Shown here: in pieces, positions 35,201 to 43,661 of the stretch
How the letters are laid out: every line of letters begins with the position of its first letter
Numbering within the stretch: the stretch's first letter is position 1
Origin: Lachnospiraceae bacterium
Lineage (GTDB): Bacteria > Bacillota > Clostridia > Lachnospirales > Lachnospiraceae
Direction of reading: 5' to 3'
Assembly: GCA_024685315.1 (NCBI GenBank)
Contig: JAIKVW010000023.1
Span: 1-64,000 of the forward strand
Length of the DNA stretch: 64,000 nucleotides
Made by a program: the position numbers and the translations under genes
Notes under the pieces: generated by a model
The model's database searches: none
What the model was told of the DNA's origin: nothing
What the model saw: only the letters and a program-made list of their open reading frames with translations

Positions 35201-36505
35201 GTCTTTTATCTTTATGCATTTCATGTCCTGGCCGCCGATGTCAAGGATGCAGTCGACCTCCGGCTCAAAGAAGGCAGCGGCATAGTAATGGGAGATGGTC
35301 TCAACTTCCCCTTCCTCAAGCATGAGGGCGGACTTAAGCAGCGCCTCGCCATAGCCGGTAGAGCAGGAGCGCACGATGTGGGCGGTCTCGGGGATGATGT
35401 CCATGATCTCCTTTACCGCGCGCTGGGTTGTCTTGATCGGGCTTCCGTTATTATTGCTGTAAAAGGAATAAAGCAGGGTCCCGTCCTCAGCCACGATGGC
35501 CAGCTTCGTGGTGGTAGAACCTGCGTCTATGCCGAGATAGCAGTTCCCGGAGTATTCAGCGAGGTTCCCTTTTGCGACCTGGTGCACGCTGTGGCGCTTC
35601 TTGAACTCTTCATACTCAGTCTCATCTGCAAAGAGCGGGTCCATTCTGGGGGTCTCCGCAGTGATGCTGATATCGGCCGAGAGAAGGTCGACGAGCTTTC
35701 CGAGAGATGTGGTCACATCCTCCTTGTAACTCATTGCGGCGCCCATTGCGGCGAAGAGGTGCGAATTCTCGGGGTCAACGATATATTCATCGGTCAGGTT
35801 CAGAGTCCTGATAAATGAATTCTTAAGCTCGGGCAGGAAGTGCAGCGGCCCTCCGAGGAAAGCCACGTGTCCCCTGATAGGTTTGCCGCAGGCAAGCCCG
35901 CTGATGGTCTGGTTTACAACAGCCTGGAAAATGGAGGCGGACAGATCCTCGCGGGACGCGCCTTCATTAATAAGAGGCTGGATGTCGGATTTCGCGAATA
36001 CGCCGCAGCGCGCAGCGATCTGGTAGATGGCCTTGTAGTTTTTTGCATAGTTATTAAGCCCGAGAGCGTCGGTCTCGAGGAGACTTGCCATCTGGTCTAT
36101 GAATGAACCGGTACCGCCTGCGCAGATACCGTTCATACGCTGTTCAACATTCCCGTTCTCAAAATATATTATCTTGGCGTCCTCGCCTCCGAGCTCTATG
36201 GCTACGTCGGTCTTCGGCGCGAAATGCCGCAGGGCGGTAGAGACCGAAATGACCTCCTGTACAAAAGGCACTCCGATATATTTGGAAATAGACAGGCCGC
36301 CTGACCCGGTTATAACAGAGTGGATAGTGACATCCCCGAGCTTTGCATAAGCCTTCTGCATCAGATCGAGGAGCGTTTCCCTTATGTTCGCGAAGTGTCT
36401 TTCGTAATCGGAGAAAAGAACGTTATCATCTTCATCGATTATGGCTGCTTTGACTGTAGTAGAGCCAACGTCGATACCCAGTAAATAAGTCTTGTTTTCT
36501 TCCAT
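32249..36505 (-). CDS. Giant 2-hydroxyacyl-CoA dehydratase activase fusion
   Basis: 1418 residues. Two BadF/BcrA-type ATPase domains (about 5-265 and 325-590; GIDVGSTTVKAA and GIDAGSTTTKLA). Each has the cysteine region that holds the bridging 4Fe-4S cluster (GICAGGTGSF with C128; ACSSGCGSF). A Cys-rich RCGGCTNNCRL motif (about 620) follows, then DUF2229 (about 690-910) and a C-terminal region resembling the dehydratase D subunit (CPNMSPIHFDLLIP, NNDACYPS). Related proteins are widespread in Clostridia; their substrate is unknown and they have no separate dehydratase genes nearby, as here. Own promoter; the Shine-Dalgarno AAGGAGG lies about 17 bases away with a GGCCTTTAAGGCC palindrome between. 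Confidence 0.88.
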   Translation of the reverse strand: MEENKTYLLGIDVGSTTVKAAIIDEDDNVLFSDYERHFANIRETLLDLMQKAYAKLGDVTIHSVITGSGGLSISKYIGVPFVQEVISVSTALRHFAPKTDVAIELGGEDAKIIYFENGNVEQRMNGICAGGTGSFIDQMASLLETDALGLNNYAKNYKAIYQIAARCGVFAKSDIQPLINEGASREDLSASIFQAVVNQTISGLACGKPIRGHVAFLGGPLHFLPELKNSFIRTLNLTDEYIVDPENSHLFAAMGAAMSYKEDVTTSLGKLVDLLSADISITAETPRMDPLFADETEYEEFKKRHSVHQVAKGNLAEYSGNCYLGIDAGSTTTKLAIVAEDGTLLYSFYSNNNGSPIKTTQRAVKEIMDIIPETAHIVRSCSTGYGEALLKSALMLEEGEVETISHYYAAAFFEPEVDCILDIGGQDMKCIKIKDHTVDNVLLNEACSSGCGSFIETFAKSLDHPVEEFARIAVTAQHPIDLGSRCTVFMNSNVKQAQKEGASVADISAGLAYSVIKNALYKVIKLTDPKELGEKVVVQGGTFYNDAVLRAFELVSGCTAIRPDIAGIMGAFGAALIARDRYNGQPSTMLSLQEIVDLEYTTRMTRCGGCTNNCRLTVNIFSGNRRFISGNRCEVGLGRAKEKDDVPNLFTYKYERVFGYTPRDEADAPRGTVGIPRVLNMYENYPFWFTFFNELGFRVVLSPQSTHEIYNLGIESIPSESVCYPAKLVHGHIMWLLKQGVKFIFYPSIPYERKETVGSTNNYNCPIVTSYSENIRNNVEELRDPSINFMNPFLSLESEKIVSERLESEFSGQFGLNKGEIRSAVSKAWAELTKAHSDMQRKGEETLGFLKENNMKGIVLAGRPYHIDKEINHGIPELITSYGIAVLTEDSVSHLANPDRPLIVSDQWMYHSRLYCAAEFVKTQPHLELVQLNSFGCGLDAVTTDQVRDILNGSGRLYTCLKIDEVSNLGSARIRIRSLIAAMRLRDEHHIRGHFHRAEHKRVIYTKEMNDDQYTVLCPNMSPIHFDLLIPALKYCGLNAALLPDSDRDTINVGLKYVNNDACYPSICVVGQVMSALLSGEYDLNHVAIAMTQTGGGCRATNYIGFIRRALDNAGMPQIPVISISAQGIETNPGFKITPKKLLLAIQALEYGDVFMRVLYRTRPYEVVPGSANALHEKWRSICIDSLTGKNRRSFNQNIRDIVKEFDELPIHEDVRKPKVGIVGEIMVKFSPSANNYLVDLIESEGAEAVMPDLLDFFLYSLYNSNFKHQKLGKSASTEFFSNVGIALLERIRKPARDALAKSRHFTEQSRITTLAKYASPIVSIGNQTGEGWFLTGEIVELIKAGAPNVVCTQPFGCLPNHVVGKGVIKEVRRLYPESNIVAIDYDPGASRVNQVNRIKLMLATAFRNLDKAEDTKA

Positions 36506-36595
36506 TCGTCCGGCCTTAAAGGCCCCTCCTTATATCTATCCTGAATCTGCAGAGCCCTCATAAAAGGTAATACTGCAGCCATCATAATCTCTGTA

Positions 36596-36624
36596 ATTAT
36601 ACGATAGCGCGGCTCAAAACTCAA
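36596..36624 (-). promoter_or_regulatory. Promoter of the activase gene
   Basis: Reverse strand: TTGAGT, 17-base spacer, TATAAT. Confidence 0.75.
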
Positions 36625-36659
36625 CAGACATTAAGGCGCTTTTGAAGCCTTGGCTCCCT

Positions 36660-36691
36660 CGCAAAAAAATCTCAAGATGACGCAAAAAAAT
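36660..36691 (+). other. Phased A-tracts upstream of mraZ
   Basis: CGCAAAAAAAT occurs at 36660-36670 and again at 36681-36691, two helical turns apart, and about two turns ahead of the -35. Probably bent DNA or an UP-like element. Confidence 0.5.
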
Positions 36692-36703
36692 TTAATTTTG
36701 GTA

Positions 36704-36732
36704 TTGATATATGTCTTTTGATGGTTTAAAAT
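36704..36732 (+). promoter_or_regulatory. Promoter of the division cluster
   Basis: TTGATA, 17-base spacer, TAAAAT, immediately ahead of the MraZ repeats. Confidence 0.82.
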
Positions 36733-36743
36733 TATAGCATCAA

Positions 36744-36777
36744 GTGGCGAAAAGTGGGTCCATGTGGTAGAAAGTGG
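36744..36777 (+). promoter_or_regulatory. MraZ box: four GTGG repeats 10 bases apart
   Basis: GTGG begins at 36744, 36754, 36764 and 36774, three of the four preceded by AA. Direct GTG-containing repeats with 10-11 base spacing are the known operator of MraZ, so the gene is expected to be autorepressed. They cover the first transcribed bases. Confidence 0.88.
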
Positions 36778-36805
36778 TAAATTTCCAGGACAGGAGGTGA
36801 GACGA

Positions 36806-37270
36806 ATGAACGAGGCGAACACGGGTTTTGACGGTTTTATCGGACAGTATAATCACACGATCGACTCAAAGGGCAGGGTCATAATTCCCTTAAAGTACAG
36901 GGAAGACCTCGGCGAAAAGTTCATTCTCTCAAAAGGACTGGACGGTTGCCTCTGGATCCAGCCGCTCTCACAGTGGCAGGAGTTCACAGCCCGCCTCCGC
37001 GAGCTTTCCAATATTGACAGGGAAAGCAGGCAGTTCAAACGTTTCTTCGTTTCAGGCGCCGTGGAGTGCGAGCTTGACAGGCAGGGCAGGATACTGATAC
37101 CCGGCCCGCTCCGCAGATACGCAGAGCTTGAAAAGGATATAGTCCTTGCGGGAATGGATACCCGCGTTGAAATCTGGAGCGAGAGTAAGTGGGATGACGA
37201 GAACAGCTTTACCGATACCAACATGGATCAGGTAGCTGCGCATCTCTCAGAGCTTGGAGTAAGGATCTGA
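36806..37270 (+). CDS. mraZ: Transcriptional regulator MraZ
   Basis: Ring-forming AbrB-like DNA-binding protein that controls the division cluster. 154 residues; two SpoVT/AbrB-like halves, each with the family motif: DSKGRVIIPLKYRE (about 19-32) and DRQGRILIPGPLR (about 91-103). ATG 36806 chosen for the AGGAGG eight bases upstream; an ATG at 36764 lies inside the operator repeats. Six bases before rsmH. Confidence 0.96.
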   Translation: MNEANTGFDGFIGQYNHTIDSKGRVIIPLKYREDLGEKFILSKGLDGCLWIQPLSQWQEFTARLRELSNIDRESRQFKRFFVSGAVECELDRQGRILIPGPLRRYAELEKDIVLAGMDTRVEIWSESKWDDENSFTDTNMDQVAAHLSELGVRI

Positions 37271-37276
37271 TTTAAG

Positions 37277-38224
37277 ATGACGGAATTCTCTCATTCGCCG
37301 GTCCTTCTTGAGGAGACAATTGAGATGCTCCGCGTGAAAGAGGACGGAATATATATCGACGGTACCGTTGGCGGAGCAGGTCATTCGTCAAGGATCGCCT
37401 CCCTTCTGGGGGCGAACGGGAGACTCATCGGGATCGACAGGGACGAGGATGCGGTAAAGGCATCATCCGAGAGGCTTAAGAAATTCGGAGACATAGCCAC
37501 GGTCGTCAGAGGATCCTACGGGGACATGCCGGAGATAGCAGCCGGCCTCGGGATCACGAAGGCCGACGGGATACTGCTTGACCTCGGGGTCTCCTCGCAC
37601 CAGCTTGATGACGAGGAGAGAGGCTTTTCCTACAGGACAGACGCCCCGCTCGACATGAGGATGGACAGGCGCCAGGAGAAGACCGCAAGGGACATTGTTA
37701 ACTTATACACCGAAGAGGAACTGAGGCATCTCATCTGGGACTACGGCGAGGAGAGGTTCGCCCCGCAGATCGCAAAGCACATAGTGAGAGCCCGTCAGGA
37801 AAAAGAGATAGAGACCACAGGTGAGCTTGCCGGAATCATACTAAGCTCAATACCTTCAAAATACAGGAAAGCCGGAGGACATCCGGCGAAGCGAACTTTT
37901 CAGGCTATCAGGATAGAACTTAACGGGGAACTGGATATTCTCGGGGACTGTCTCGGAAGCCTCATAGGTCTCCTGGCTGAAGGCGGAAGGCTTGCGGTAA
38001 TCACTTTCCACTCCCTTGAGGACAGGATAGTAAAGAACGCATTTAATACCGCTGAAAAGCCTTGTATATGTCCGCCGGACTTTCCTGTATGTGTGTGCGG
38101 AAGAAAGTCACAGGGGCACGTAATAACGAGGAAGCCCATCCTTCCTTCGGGAGAGGAGATGGAGCGGAACCCCAGGTCAAAGAGCGCGAAGCTCCGTGTA
38201 TTTGAGAAATCAACTGAGAAATAA
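37277..38224 (+). CDS. rsmH: 16S rRNA (cytosine-1402-N4)-methyltransferase
   Basis: SAM-dependent methylation of C1402 in 16S rRNA. 315 residues: [13 protein letters not shown] near the start, motif [11 protein letters not shown] (29-38), [26 protein letters not shown] and the C-terminal LRVFEK. Second gene of the division cluster, as in most bacteria. Confidence 0.97.
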   Translation: MTEFSHSPVLLEETIEMLRVKEDGIYIDGTVGGAGHSSRIASLLGANGRLIGIDRDEDAVKASSERLKKFGDIATVVRGSYGDMPEIAAGLGITKADGILLDLGVSSHQLDDEERGFSYRTDAPLDMRMDRRQEKTARDIVNLYTEEELRHLIWDYGEERFAPQIAKHIVRARQEKEIETTGELAGIILSSIPSKYRKAGGHPAKRTFQAIRIELNGELDILGDCLGSLIGLLAEGGRLAVITFHSLEDRIVKNAFNTAEKPCICPPDFPVCVCGRKSQGHVITRKPILPSGEEMERNPRSKSAKLRVFEKSTEK

Positions 38225-38241
38225 GACAGAGGATAGATACT

Positions 38242-38712
38242 ATGGCACAGTATTATCAGAGAAGATATAATGAAACTACGACCGGTTATTATGTTGACGG
38301 GAATACTGTCAGAGAGCTTGAGCCCGAGATAGTCGTCCGCCCCGAGAGAAAACAGAAAGAGGCCCCCGCCAGGTACGAGAAGAGGAAGGCAGCTTATGAC
38401 GTTAAGTATGTCTCTTTTCTTGCTGTTTCAGTTGCGGCCATTGTCTCTTCGAGCATCCTCTTCCTTAATGCCGGGATGAAGAACTCCCAGGTCAGGAGGG
38501 AGATATCCGCGTACACTTCCGAGCTCAAGGATATCCAGGACAAGAACAACGCCATAGAAGACGGGCTCATAGAGAACCTGGACCTCAATGATATATACCA
38601 CGAAGCTGCAGGCCGTCTCGGAATGGTCTACGCAGACGAGAGCCAGGTCGTCTACTACAACAGCTCAAATAACGATTACATCCGCCAGTACGGCGAAATA
38701 AACGGAAACTGA
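38242..38712 (+). CDS. ftsL: FtsL-like division protein
   Basis: 156-residue single-pass protein: basic cytoplasmic N-terminus (1-52), one membrane helix (about 53-76), and a coiled-coil outside region with the repeat SELKDIQDKNNAIEDGLIEN, then an Ala/Gly/Met/Tyr stretch typical of FtsL/DivIC. Sequence alone is weakly conserved; position between rsmH and the division transpeptidase decides the call. Confidence 0.8.
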   Translation: MAQYYQRRYNETTTGYYVDGNTVRELEPEIVVRPERKQKEAPARYEKRKAAYDVKYVSFLAVSVAAIVSSSILFLNAGMKNSQVRREISAYTSELKDIQDKNNAIEDGLIENLDLNDIYHEAAGRLGMVYADESQVVYYNSSNNDYIRQYGEINGN

Positions 38713-38754
38713 GGCTAAGCTTCACCCGGAATTAATTAGTCTCAGGAGGAAAGA

Positions 38755-40758
38755 ATGGCCAGGAAGACCGATGAGCTCAGCTCATACAGGAAGAAACAGA
38801 AAAAGATAAATAACGCGAAAAGGCTTCAGGGCCGCATCTCAAAAACGAACAGAAGGAGGCTTCTTCTTGTGTTCGTTTTTGTAATATTATGCTTTGGAGT
38901 CCTGATATGGAGGCTTGTGCAGATAAATGTCGTCCACGGCGAGCAGTATGAGAAAAACGTGCTCTCCATGCTTGGGACCGACAGCCAGACGATCCCCTAC
39001 AAGCGCGGCGACATTACCGACAGGAACGGCACAGTGCTCGCCACGAGCGAGAAGATATACAGCCTTATCCTTGACCCCTACGTAATTAACTACAGCAATG
39101 ACAGCAAGGCCCCTGAGTATGCGGCAGAGCTCCTTTACAAGTATTTCGGGATCGGCAAAGAGGAGACCGCAAGCCTGCTTAAAGAGCATTATGACAGCCG
39201 CTACATCGTCATGAAGAAGGGCATGGAGTACTCCGAGAAGGCGCCCTACGACGAATTTCTGAAGTCTGAGGATGAAAATGACGAAGAGATGGCCGAGGCT
39301 GTCGGGAACGGTATCTGGTTCGAGGAATCCTACCGGAGGATATATCCTTATTCGACGCTGGCCTGCGACGTGATCGGATTTACCTCTGACGAGGTCACCG
39401 GAGGCACCGGCCTCTGGGGGATCGAGAATTATTATAATGACGATCTGACCGGTACGAACGGGCGCAAATACAGCTACCTTGATGAAGACACCACCGTATC
39501 CTATGTGACTGAGGATCCTGATAACGGCTATACGGTAGTGACTACGATAGACTCCAACATCCAGAGGATCTGCGAAAAATATATCGCGGAATTCATGGAA
39601 GATACCGGGGCTGAGAATATCGCGGCGCTCGTGATGGACCCGAACACCGGGGAGATCCTGGCAATGGCAAGCGCGCCGGTATTTGACCTGAACGATCCTT
39701 ACGACCTCACCGTAGCAGGATACGAACAGGAAGAAATAGATAAAATGGAATATTCCGAGGTCTCGGAGCTTCTCTATTCTACCTGGAAGAATTTCTGCGT
39801 AAATGATTCCTACGAGCCCGGCTCGACCTCGAAGACGATGACAGTATCCTACGCGCTTGACAAGGGCGTGGTGAGCACTTCAGATACATTTAACTGCATG
39901 GGCGGGCTCTCTTATGACAGCGACACCTATGTATCATGCAACTCTACGCACGGAGAGATAACCCTGAAAGAGTCGGTAATGTACTCCTGCAACGTCGCCA
40001 TGATGAACATTTCTGATAAGCTCGGCGTAGCGGATTTCGTAAAGATGCAGACTCTGTTTGGGCTTGGACAGCAGACCGGCATCGACCTTCCCGGAGAAGA
40101 GAGCTGCGAGAGCCTGATCTTCACCGAAGACAACATGGGGCCAATCGAGCTCTGGACAAGTTCATTCGGGCAAGGCTACAACGTCAACATGGTCCAGCTC
40201 GCGTCGGCGTTCTGCTCAATAGTAAACGGCGGCAAATATTATAAGCCGCACATCGTAAAAGAGATACAGAATGACAGCGGCAGCACGGTCGAGGTGTTCG
40301 ACAAGATCCTTGTCCGCGATACGATCTCCGAGGAAACTTCCGAATTCTTAAGGGAAGCTCTTTGCGGAGTAGTTGAAGAAGGAACCGGTATCTACGGATT
40401 CGTTCCCGGATACAAGGTCGGCGGCAAGACCGGAACCGCGGAAGTCGGAGTAAGAGGAAGCGCGGACAGGCTGGTATCATTTATAGCGGCCGCTCCTATA
40501 GACGATCCGCAGCTGGTCGTTTATGTAATCGTAGACAGGCCTCATTCCGAGTACCAGGGCTACAGCTCCTATGCATCCAAGATCGTGGGAAGCATCCTCT
40601 ACGAGACCCTTCCCTATATGCAGATATTCCCTACCGAAGAGATCACCGATGCGGACTTAAACCGCTTCTGGGAATACAGGCATAAATCCGCGAAGGACGG
40701 AGATGACTCTGCGGCCGCGGACGAGTTCTACGACAATAACCTAAGCAATGGAGACTGA
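38755..40758 (+). CDS. ftsI: Division-type penicillin-binding protein 2
   Basis: Septal peptidoglycan transpeptidase. 667 residues: cytoplasmic tail, membrane helix (about 35-57), PBP dimer domain with RGDITDRNGTVLA (about 83), and transpeptidase with S357-T-S-K360, S411-C-N413 and K558-T-G560. No C-terminal PASTA domains, unlike SpoVD. AGGAGGAAAG before the ATG. Followed directly by ftsQ. Confidence 0.95.
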   Translation: MARKTDELSSYRKKQKKINNAKRLQGRISKTNRRRLLLVFVFVILCFGVLIWRLVQINVVHGEQYEKNVLSMLGTDSQTIPYKRGDITDRNGTVLATSEKIYSLILDPYVINYSNDSKAPEYAAELLYKYFGIGKEETASLLKEHYDSRYIVMKKGMEYSEKAPYDEFLKSEDENDEEMAEAVGNGIWFEESYRRIYPYSTLACDVIGFTSDEVTGGTGLWGIENYYNDDLTGTNGRKYSYLDEDTTVSYVTEDPDNGYTVVTTIDSNIQRICEKYIAEFMEDTGAENIAALVMDPNTGEILAMASAPVFDLNDPYDLTVAGYEQEEIDKMEYSEVSELLYSTWKNFCVNDSYEPGSTSKTMTVSYALDKGVVSTSDTFNCMGGLSYDSDTYVSCNSTHGEITLKESVMYSCNVAMMNISDKLGVADFVKMQTLFGLGQQTGIDLPGEESCESLIFTEDNMGPIELWTSSFGQGYNVNMVQLASAFCSIVNGGKYYKPHIVKEIQNDSGSTVEVFDKILVRDTISEETSEFLREALCGVVEEGTGIYGFVPGYKVGGKTGTAEVGVRGSADRLVSFIAAAPIDDPQLVVYVIVDRPHSEYQGYSSYASKIVGSILYETLPYMQIFPTEEITDADLNRFWEYRHKSAKDGDDSAAADEFYDNNLSNGD

Positions 40759-40762
40759 GCAA

Positions 40763-41491
40763 ATGGAGGAAACTAAGAAGAGCCGTGCAGGCCGCGCGGT
40801 CTTAACAGTGATAATAATAGTTGCTGTCCTTGCAGCGGCGCTGGTGTTCGGCTTCAGGCTAAAAAGCCTGGAGATAAAGGGCAATTCGCGGGTAAACCAG
40901 GCAAAGATCCTGGAACTGACCGAGTATGACAAATACGGCGGAAATACGCTGCTGTACTGGTTCATGAACCGCGATACGGACGTTTCCTCAGAGAGTATGC
41001 TGAAGAGCATAACGGTCGAGATAGAAGGCCCTCAGAGCGTCACTGTAAACGTGCTCGAGGAAACGCTTGCAGCAGGCATAACTCTGTCGGACAGGTACTG
41101 CTATTTCAATGAGAACGGTATAGCGATAGCGGAGAGCAGCAGCGCGATCGATGGTATCCCCGAGGTATTAGGGATCAGCGTAACAGGATGGACTCCGGAA
41201 GAGAAGGTTTCGGTCGCAGAAGGCAGCGAATCGGATTTCGACGACGCATGCAGCATAGCGAGGATCCTGTCAAATTACGAAATGCAGATAGACTGGATAA
41301 GGGCAAACGGAGACAGGACCTTCACCCTTATATTCGGCAACATACAGGTCCAGCTCGGGAAGAATATCTACATGGAAGAGAAGATATCGGAGCTTGCTGA
41401 TCTCTGGAATGAGCTGCAGAGCAGATCCGGGATACTTCACCTTGAAGATTACGAGCCCGGCAGCGACTCGATCATATTCACCAACAAGTAA
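40763..41491 (+). CDS. ftsQ: Division protein FtsQ/DivIB
   Basis: 242 residues: short cytoplasmic tail, membrane helix (about 11-33), then a POTRA-type domain (FRLKSLEIKGNSRVNQAKIL) and a beta domain with YCYFNENGIAI. ATG 40763 has GGAG nine bases upstream; an ATG at 40748 would overlap ftsI but has no ribosome site. It ends the first half of the division cluster; ftsZ follows after a 317-base gap. Confidence 0.87.
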   Translation: MEETKKSRAGRAVLTVIIIVAVLAAALVFGFRLKSLEIKGNSRVNQAKILELTEYDKYGGNTLLYWFMNRDTDVSSESMLKSITVEIEGPQSVTVNVLEETLAAGITLSDRYCYFNENGIAIAESSSAIDGIPEVLGISVTGWTPEEKVSVAEGSESDFDDACSIARILSNYEMQIDWIRANGDRTFTLIFGNIQVQLGKNIYMEEKISELADLWNELQSRSGILHLEDYEPGSDSIIFTNK

Positions 41492-41808
41492 TCACAAAAA
41501 TCGAACTTTTGAGAGGCCGGAATGAGCTTCTACGGATTCGATAATTATATGGATTTTTGGATTTCATAATAAATTACAATCTATATAATGTTACAGATCC
41601 GCCCATCTACCGGGCCGGCGCAAATTGGCTTAAATGCTGAATTCGGAACGGTTTTGGCCGGATAAAATTGTTAACTTAAAAAAATCTGCAATCTATCGAA
41701 AAATATTGAAGAGTTGCTCTTGATTTCTTTGCATCAAAATATTATTATAGTGATTAGATTTAAAAAGACCCAGGTATTGAGCGATTATTTTTGAAGGAGG
41801 AAGAAACC
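41492..41808 (+). other. Non-coding gap ahead of ftsZ
   Basis: 317 AT-rich bases. The only clear element is the ftsZ promoter at 41720-41748. A possible TATAAT at 41584 lacks a well-spaced -35. No terminator for the ftsQ transcript is obvious, so read-through into ftsZ is possible. Confidence 0.6.
41720..41748 (+). promoter_or_regulatory. ftsZ promoter
   Basis: TTGATT, 17-base spacer, TATTAT, about 55 bases ahead of the start. Confidence 0.75.
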
Positions 41809-42942
41809 TTGCTTGAGATAAAACCCAATGAGAATGAGGCAGCAGCGAAGATTCTTGTGATTGGAGTCGGCGGTGCCGGCAATAATGCTGTAAACCGCAT
41901 GGTAGATGAGAACATCATCGGTGTTGAATTCATCGGTGTTAATACTGATAAACAGGATCTGCAGCTTTGCAAAGCTCCGCAGCTTGTACAGATCGGCGAG
42001 AAGATCACGAAAGGTCTTGGCGCAGGCTCCAAGCCGGAGATCGGCGAGAAGGCCGCAGAGGAGAGCTCCGAGGAGCTCGGCGATATGATCAAGGGCGCGG
42101 ACATGGTATTCGTTACCTGCGGTATGGGCGGCGGAACCGGGACCGGAGCAGCTCCCGTTATCGCTAAGATCGCGAAGGACGCTGGATGCCTTACCGTCGG
42201 CGTCGTTACCAAGCCTTTCAGATTCGAAGGAAAGCAGCGCATGAATAACGCTGATCAGGGAATCGAGCGCCTCAGGCAGAACGTCGATACCCTTATTGTT
42301 ATCCCTAATGACAAGCTTCTTGAGATCGTTGACAGAAGGACATCCATGCAGGATTCCCTTAAGAAGGCTGACGCAGTCCTTCAGCAGGGCGTTCAGGGCA
42401 TCACTGACCTTATCAATGTTCCCGGACTTATCAACCTCGACTTTGCGGACATCTCCACCGTTATGACCGACAAGGGCATCGCCCACATCGGTATCGGCGA
42501 AGGCCACGGTGATGACAAGGCTATCGAGGCTGTTAAGCAGGCTATCACCAGTCCTCTTCTTGAGACCACGATCGAGGGCGCTTCTGATATCATTATCAGC
42601 ATCACCGGCGACATCGGACTCATCGAGGCTAACGAAGCAGCTCTCTATGTTGAGGAGCTTGCAGGCGAATCCGCAAATATCATCTTCGGCGCTACCCCGG
42701 ATGATTCCGTTACCGATACCGCAAGGATCACCGTTATCGCTACCGGTCTTGACGATGTTAAGCAGGGCGAGACCGCAAGGGAAGCAGCCGGCGTGAAGAA
42801 GACAGCTCCGAAGCCTGAGACCCAGAGGACCGTCTGGAATCCGGCTCCCGCACAGGAGACCGTTCAGAGCGAGACTCCCTCTTATGTAAGGAGACCCCAG
42901 TCAAGCAATATCCAGATCCCCAGCTTCCTTCAGAAGAAGTAA
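41809..42942 (+). CDS. ftsZ: Cell division GTPase FtsZ
   Basis: Tubulin-like protein that forms the Z ring. 377 residues from TTG 41809: AAGGAGGAAG ends six bases upstream, and [19 protein letters not shown] is the usual clostridial start. [14 protein letters not shown] nucleotide loop, tubulin signature [12 protein letters not shown] (about 102), [10 protein letters not shown], and the C-terminal peptide [10 protein letters not shown] that binds FtsA/SepF-type partners. A single gene with its own promoter and terminator. Confidence 0.97.
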   Translation: MLEIKPNENEAAAKILVIGVGGAGNNAVNRMVDENIIGVEFIGVNTDKQDLQLCKAPQLVQIGEKITKGLGAGSKPEIGEKAAEESSEELGDMIKGADMVFVTCGMGGGTGTGAAPVIAKIAKDAGCLTVGVVTKPFRFEGKQRMNNADQGIERLRQNVDTLIVIPNDKLLEIVDRRTSMQDSLKKADAVLQQGVQGITDLINVPGLINLDFADISTVMTDKGIAHIGIGEGHGDDKAIEAVKQAITSPLLETTIEGASDIIISITGDIGLIEANEAALYVEELAGESANIIFGATPDDSVTDTARITVIATGLDDVKQGETAREAAGVKKTAPKPETQRTVWNPAPAQETVQSETPSYVRRPQSSNIQIPSFLQKK

Positions 42943-42962
42943 GAGAGATCGTCAGAACTGAT

Positions 42963-43011
42963 AAACAGATAAGGGCCGCGGGAATTGATTTCCGCGGCCC
43001 TTATCTGTTTG
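42963..43011. terminator. Bidirectional terminator, ftsZ / nrdR
   Basis: About 21 paired bases built on AACAGATAAGGGCCGCGG and its complement with a four-base loop and T-rich end, between convergent genes. Confidence 0.88.
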
Positions 43012-43022
43012 TTAAAGCTGTA

Positions 43023-43490
43023 TTATTTGTTCAGGTCTTCGGTCTTCATGAACTGTTTTATCTCGTCGATAAATGTGTTGACGTCCTTGAATTCCCTGTA
43101 TACCGAGGCAAAGCGGACATAGGCGACAGGATCCAGGTTTTTCAGCCTTTCCATCACCAGTTCGCCGATCACCATCGAGGGGACCTCGCGGCTGGAGCGG
43201 TTGTAGAGCTCGGCCTCTATGTCGTCAACGATCGCGGTTATCCGCGCGGTGGAGATAGGACGCTTGTGGCAGGCGCGGATTATACCCGCCTCAACCTTCG
43301 AGCGGTCGTAAGGCTCGCGGTTGTTGTCCTTTTTGATCACTATGAGAGGAAGAGTCTCGACTCTTTCATAGGTTGTAAAACGTTTTCCGCAGACAGAGCA
43401 GTGTCTCCTTCTCCTGATCGCGTTATTGCTGTCAACAGGCCTGGAATCCACAACTCCGGTGTCTTCGGCGCCGCAGTAAGGACATTTCAT
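43023..43490 (-). CDS. nrdR: Ribonucleotide reductase repressor NrdR
   Basis: Zinc-ribbon and ATP-cone repressor of nrd genes. 155 residues; zinc ligands C3, C6, C31 and C34, RRRRHCSVCGKRFTTYER, ATP cone about 48-138 with IKKDNNREPYDRSKVEAG. No nrd genes are in this window, so its targets lie elsewhere. Confidence 0.96.
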   Translation of the reverse strand: MKCPYCGAEDTGVVDSRPVDSNNAIRRRRHCSVCGKRFTTYERVETLPLIVIKKDNNREPYDRSKVEAGIIRACHKRPISTARITAIVDDIEAELYNRSSREVPSMVIGELVMERLKNLDPVAYVRFASVYREFKDVNTFIDEIKQFMKTEDLNK

Positions 43491-43574
43491 AGCGTTTCAA
43501 ATCTCCTCAATAATTAATAGTTTTGCAGTTGCCTGCAGGTGCTTCGATTTCTGATTTCCAAAATTACCACATAC

Positions 43575-43603
43575 AGTATAATCAAAATATGCAAATTGGT
43601 CAA
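43575..43603 (-). promoter_or_regulatory. nrdR promoter
   Basis: Reverse strand: TTGACC, 17-base spacer, TATACT. Confidence 0.78.
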
Positions 43604-43608
43604 ATTTT

Positions 43609-43617
43609 TGCTATACT
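43609..43617 (+). promoter_or_regulatory. Extended -10 promoter of hisA-like gene
   Basis: TGC-TATACT, 45 bases ahead of the start; no good -35 at 17 bases, as expected for an extended -10. Confidence 0.55.
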
Positions 43618-43661
43618 AAAGCAGCTATAAACTGTAAAATTCTTGGTTCAAGAGGGAAATA

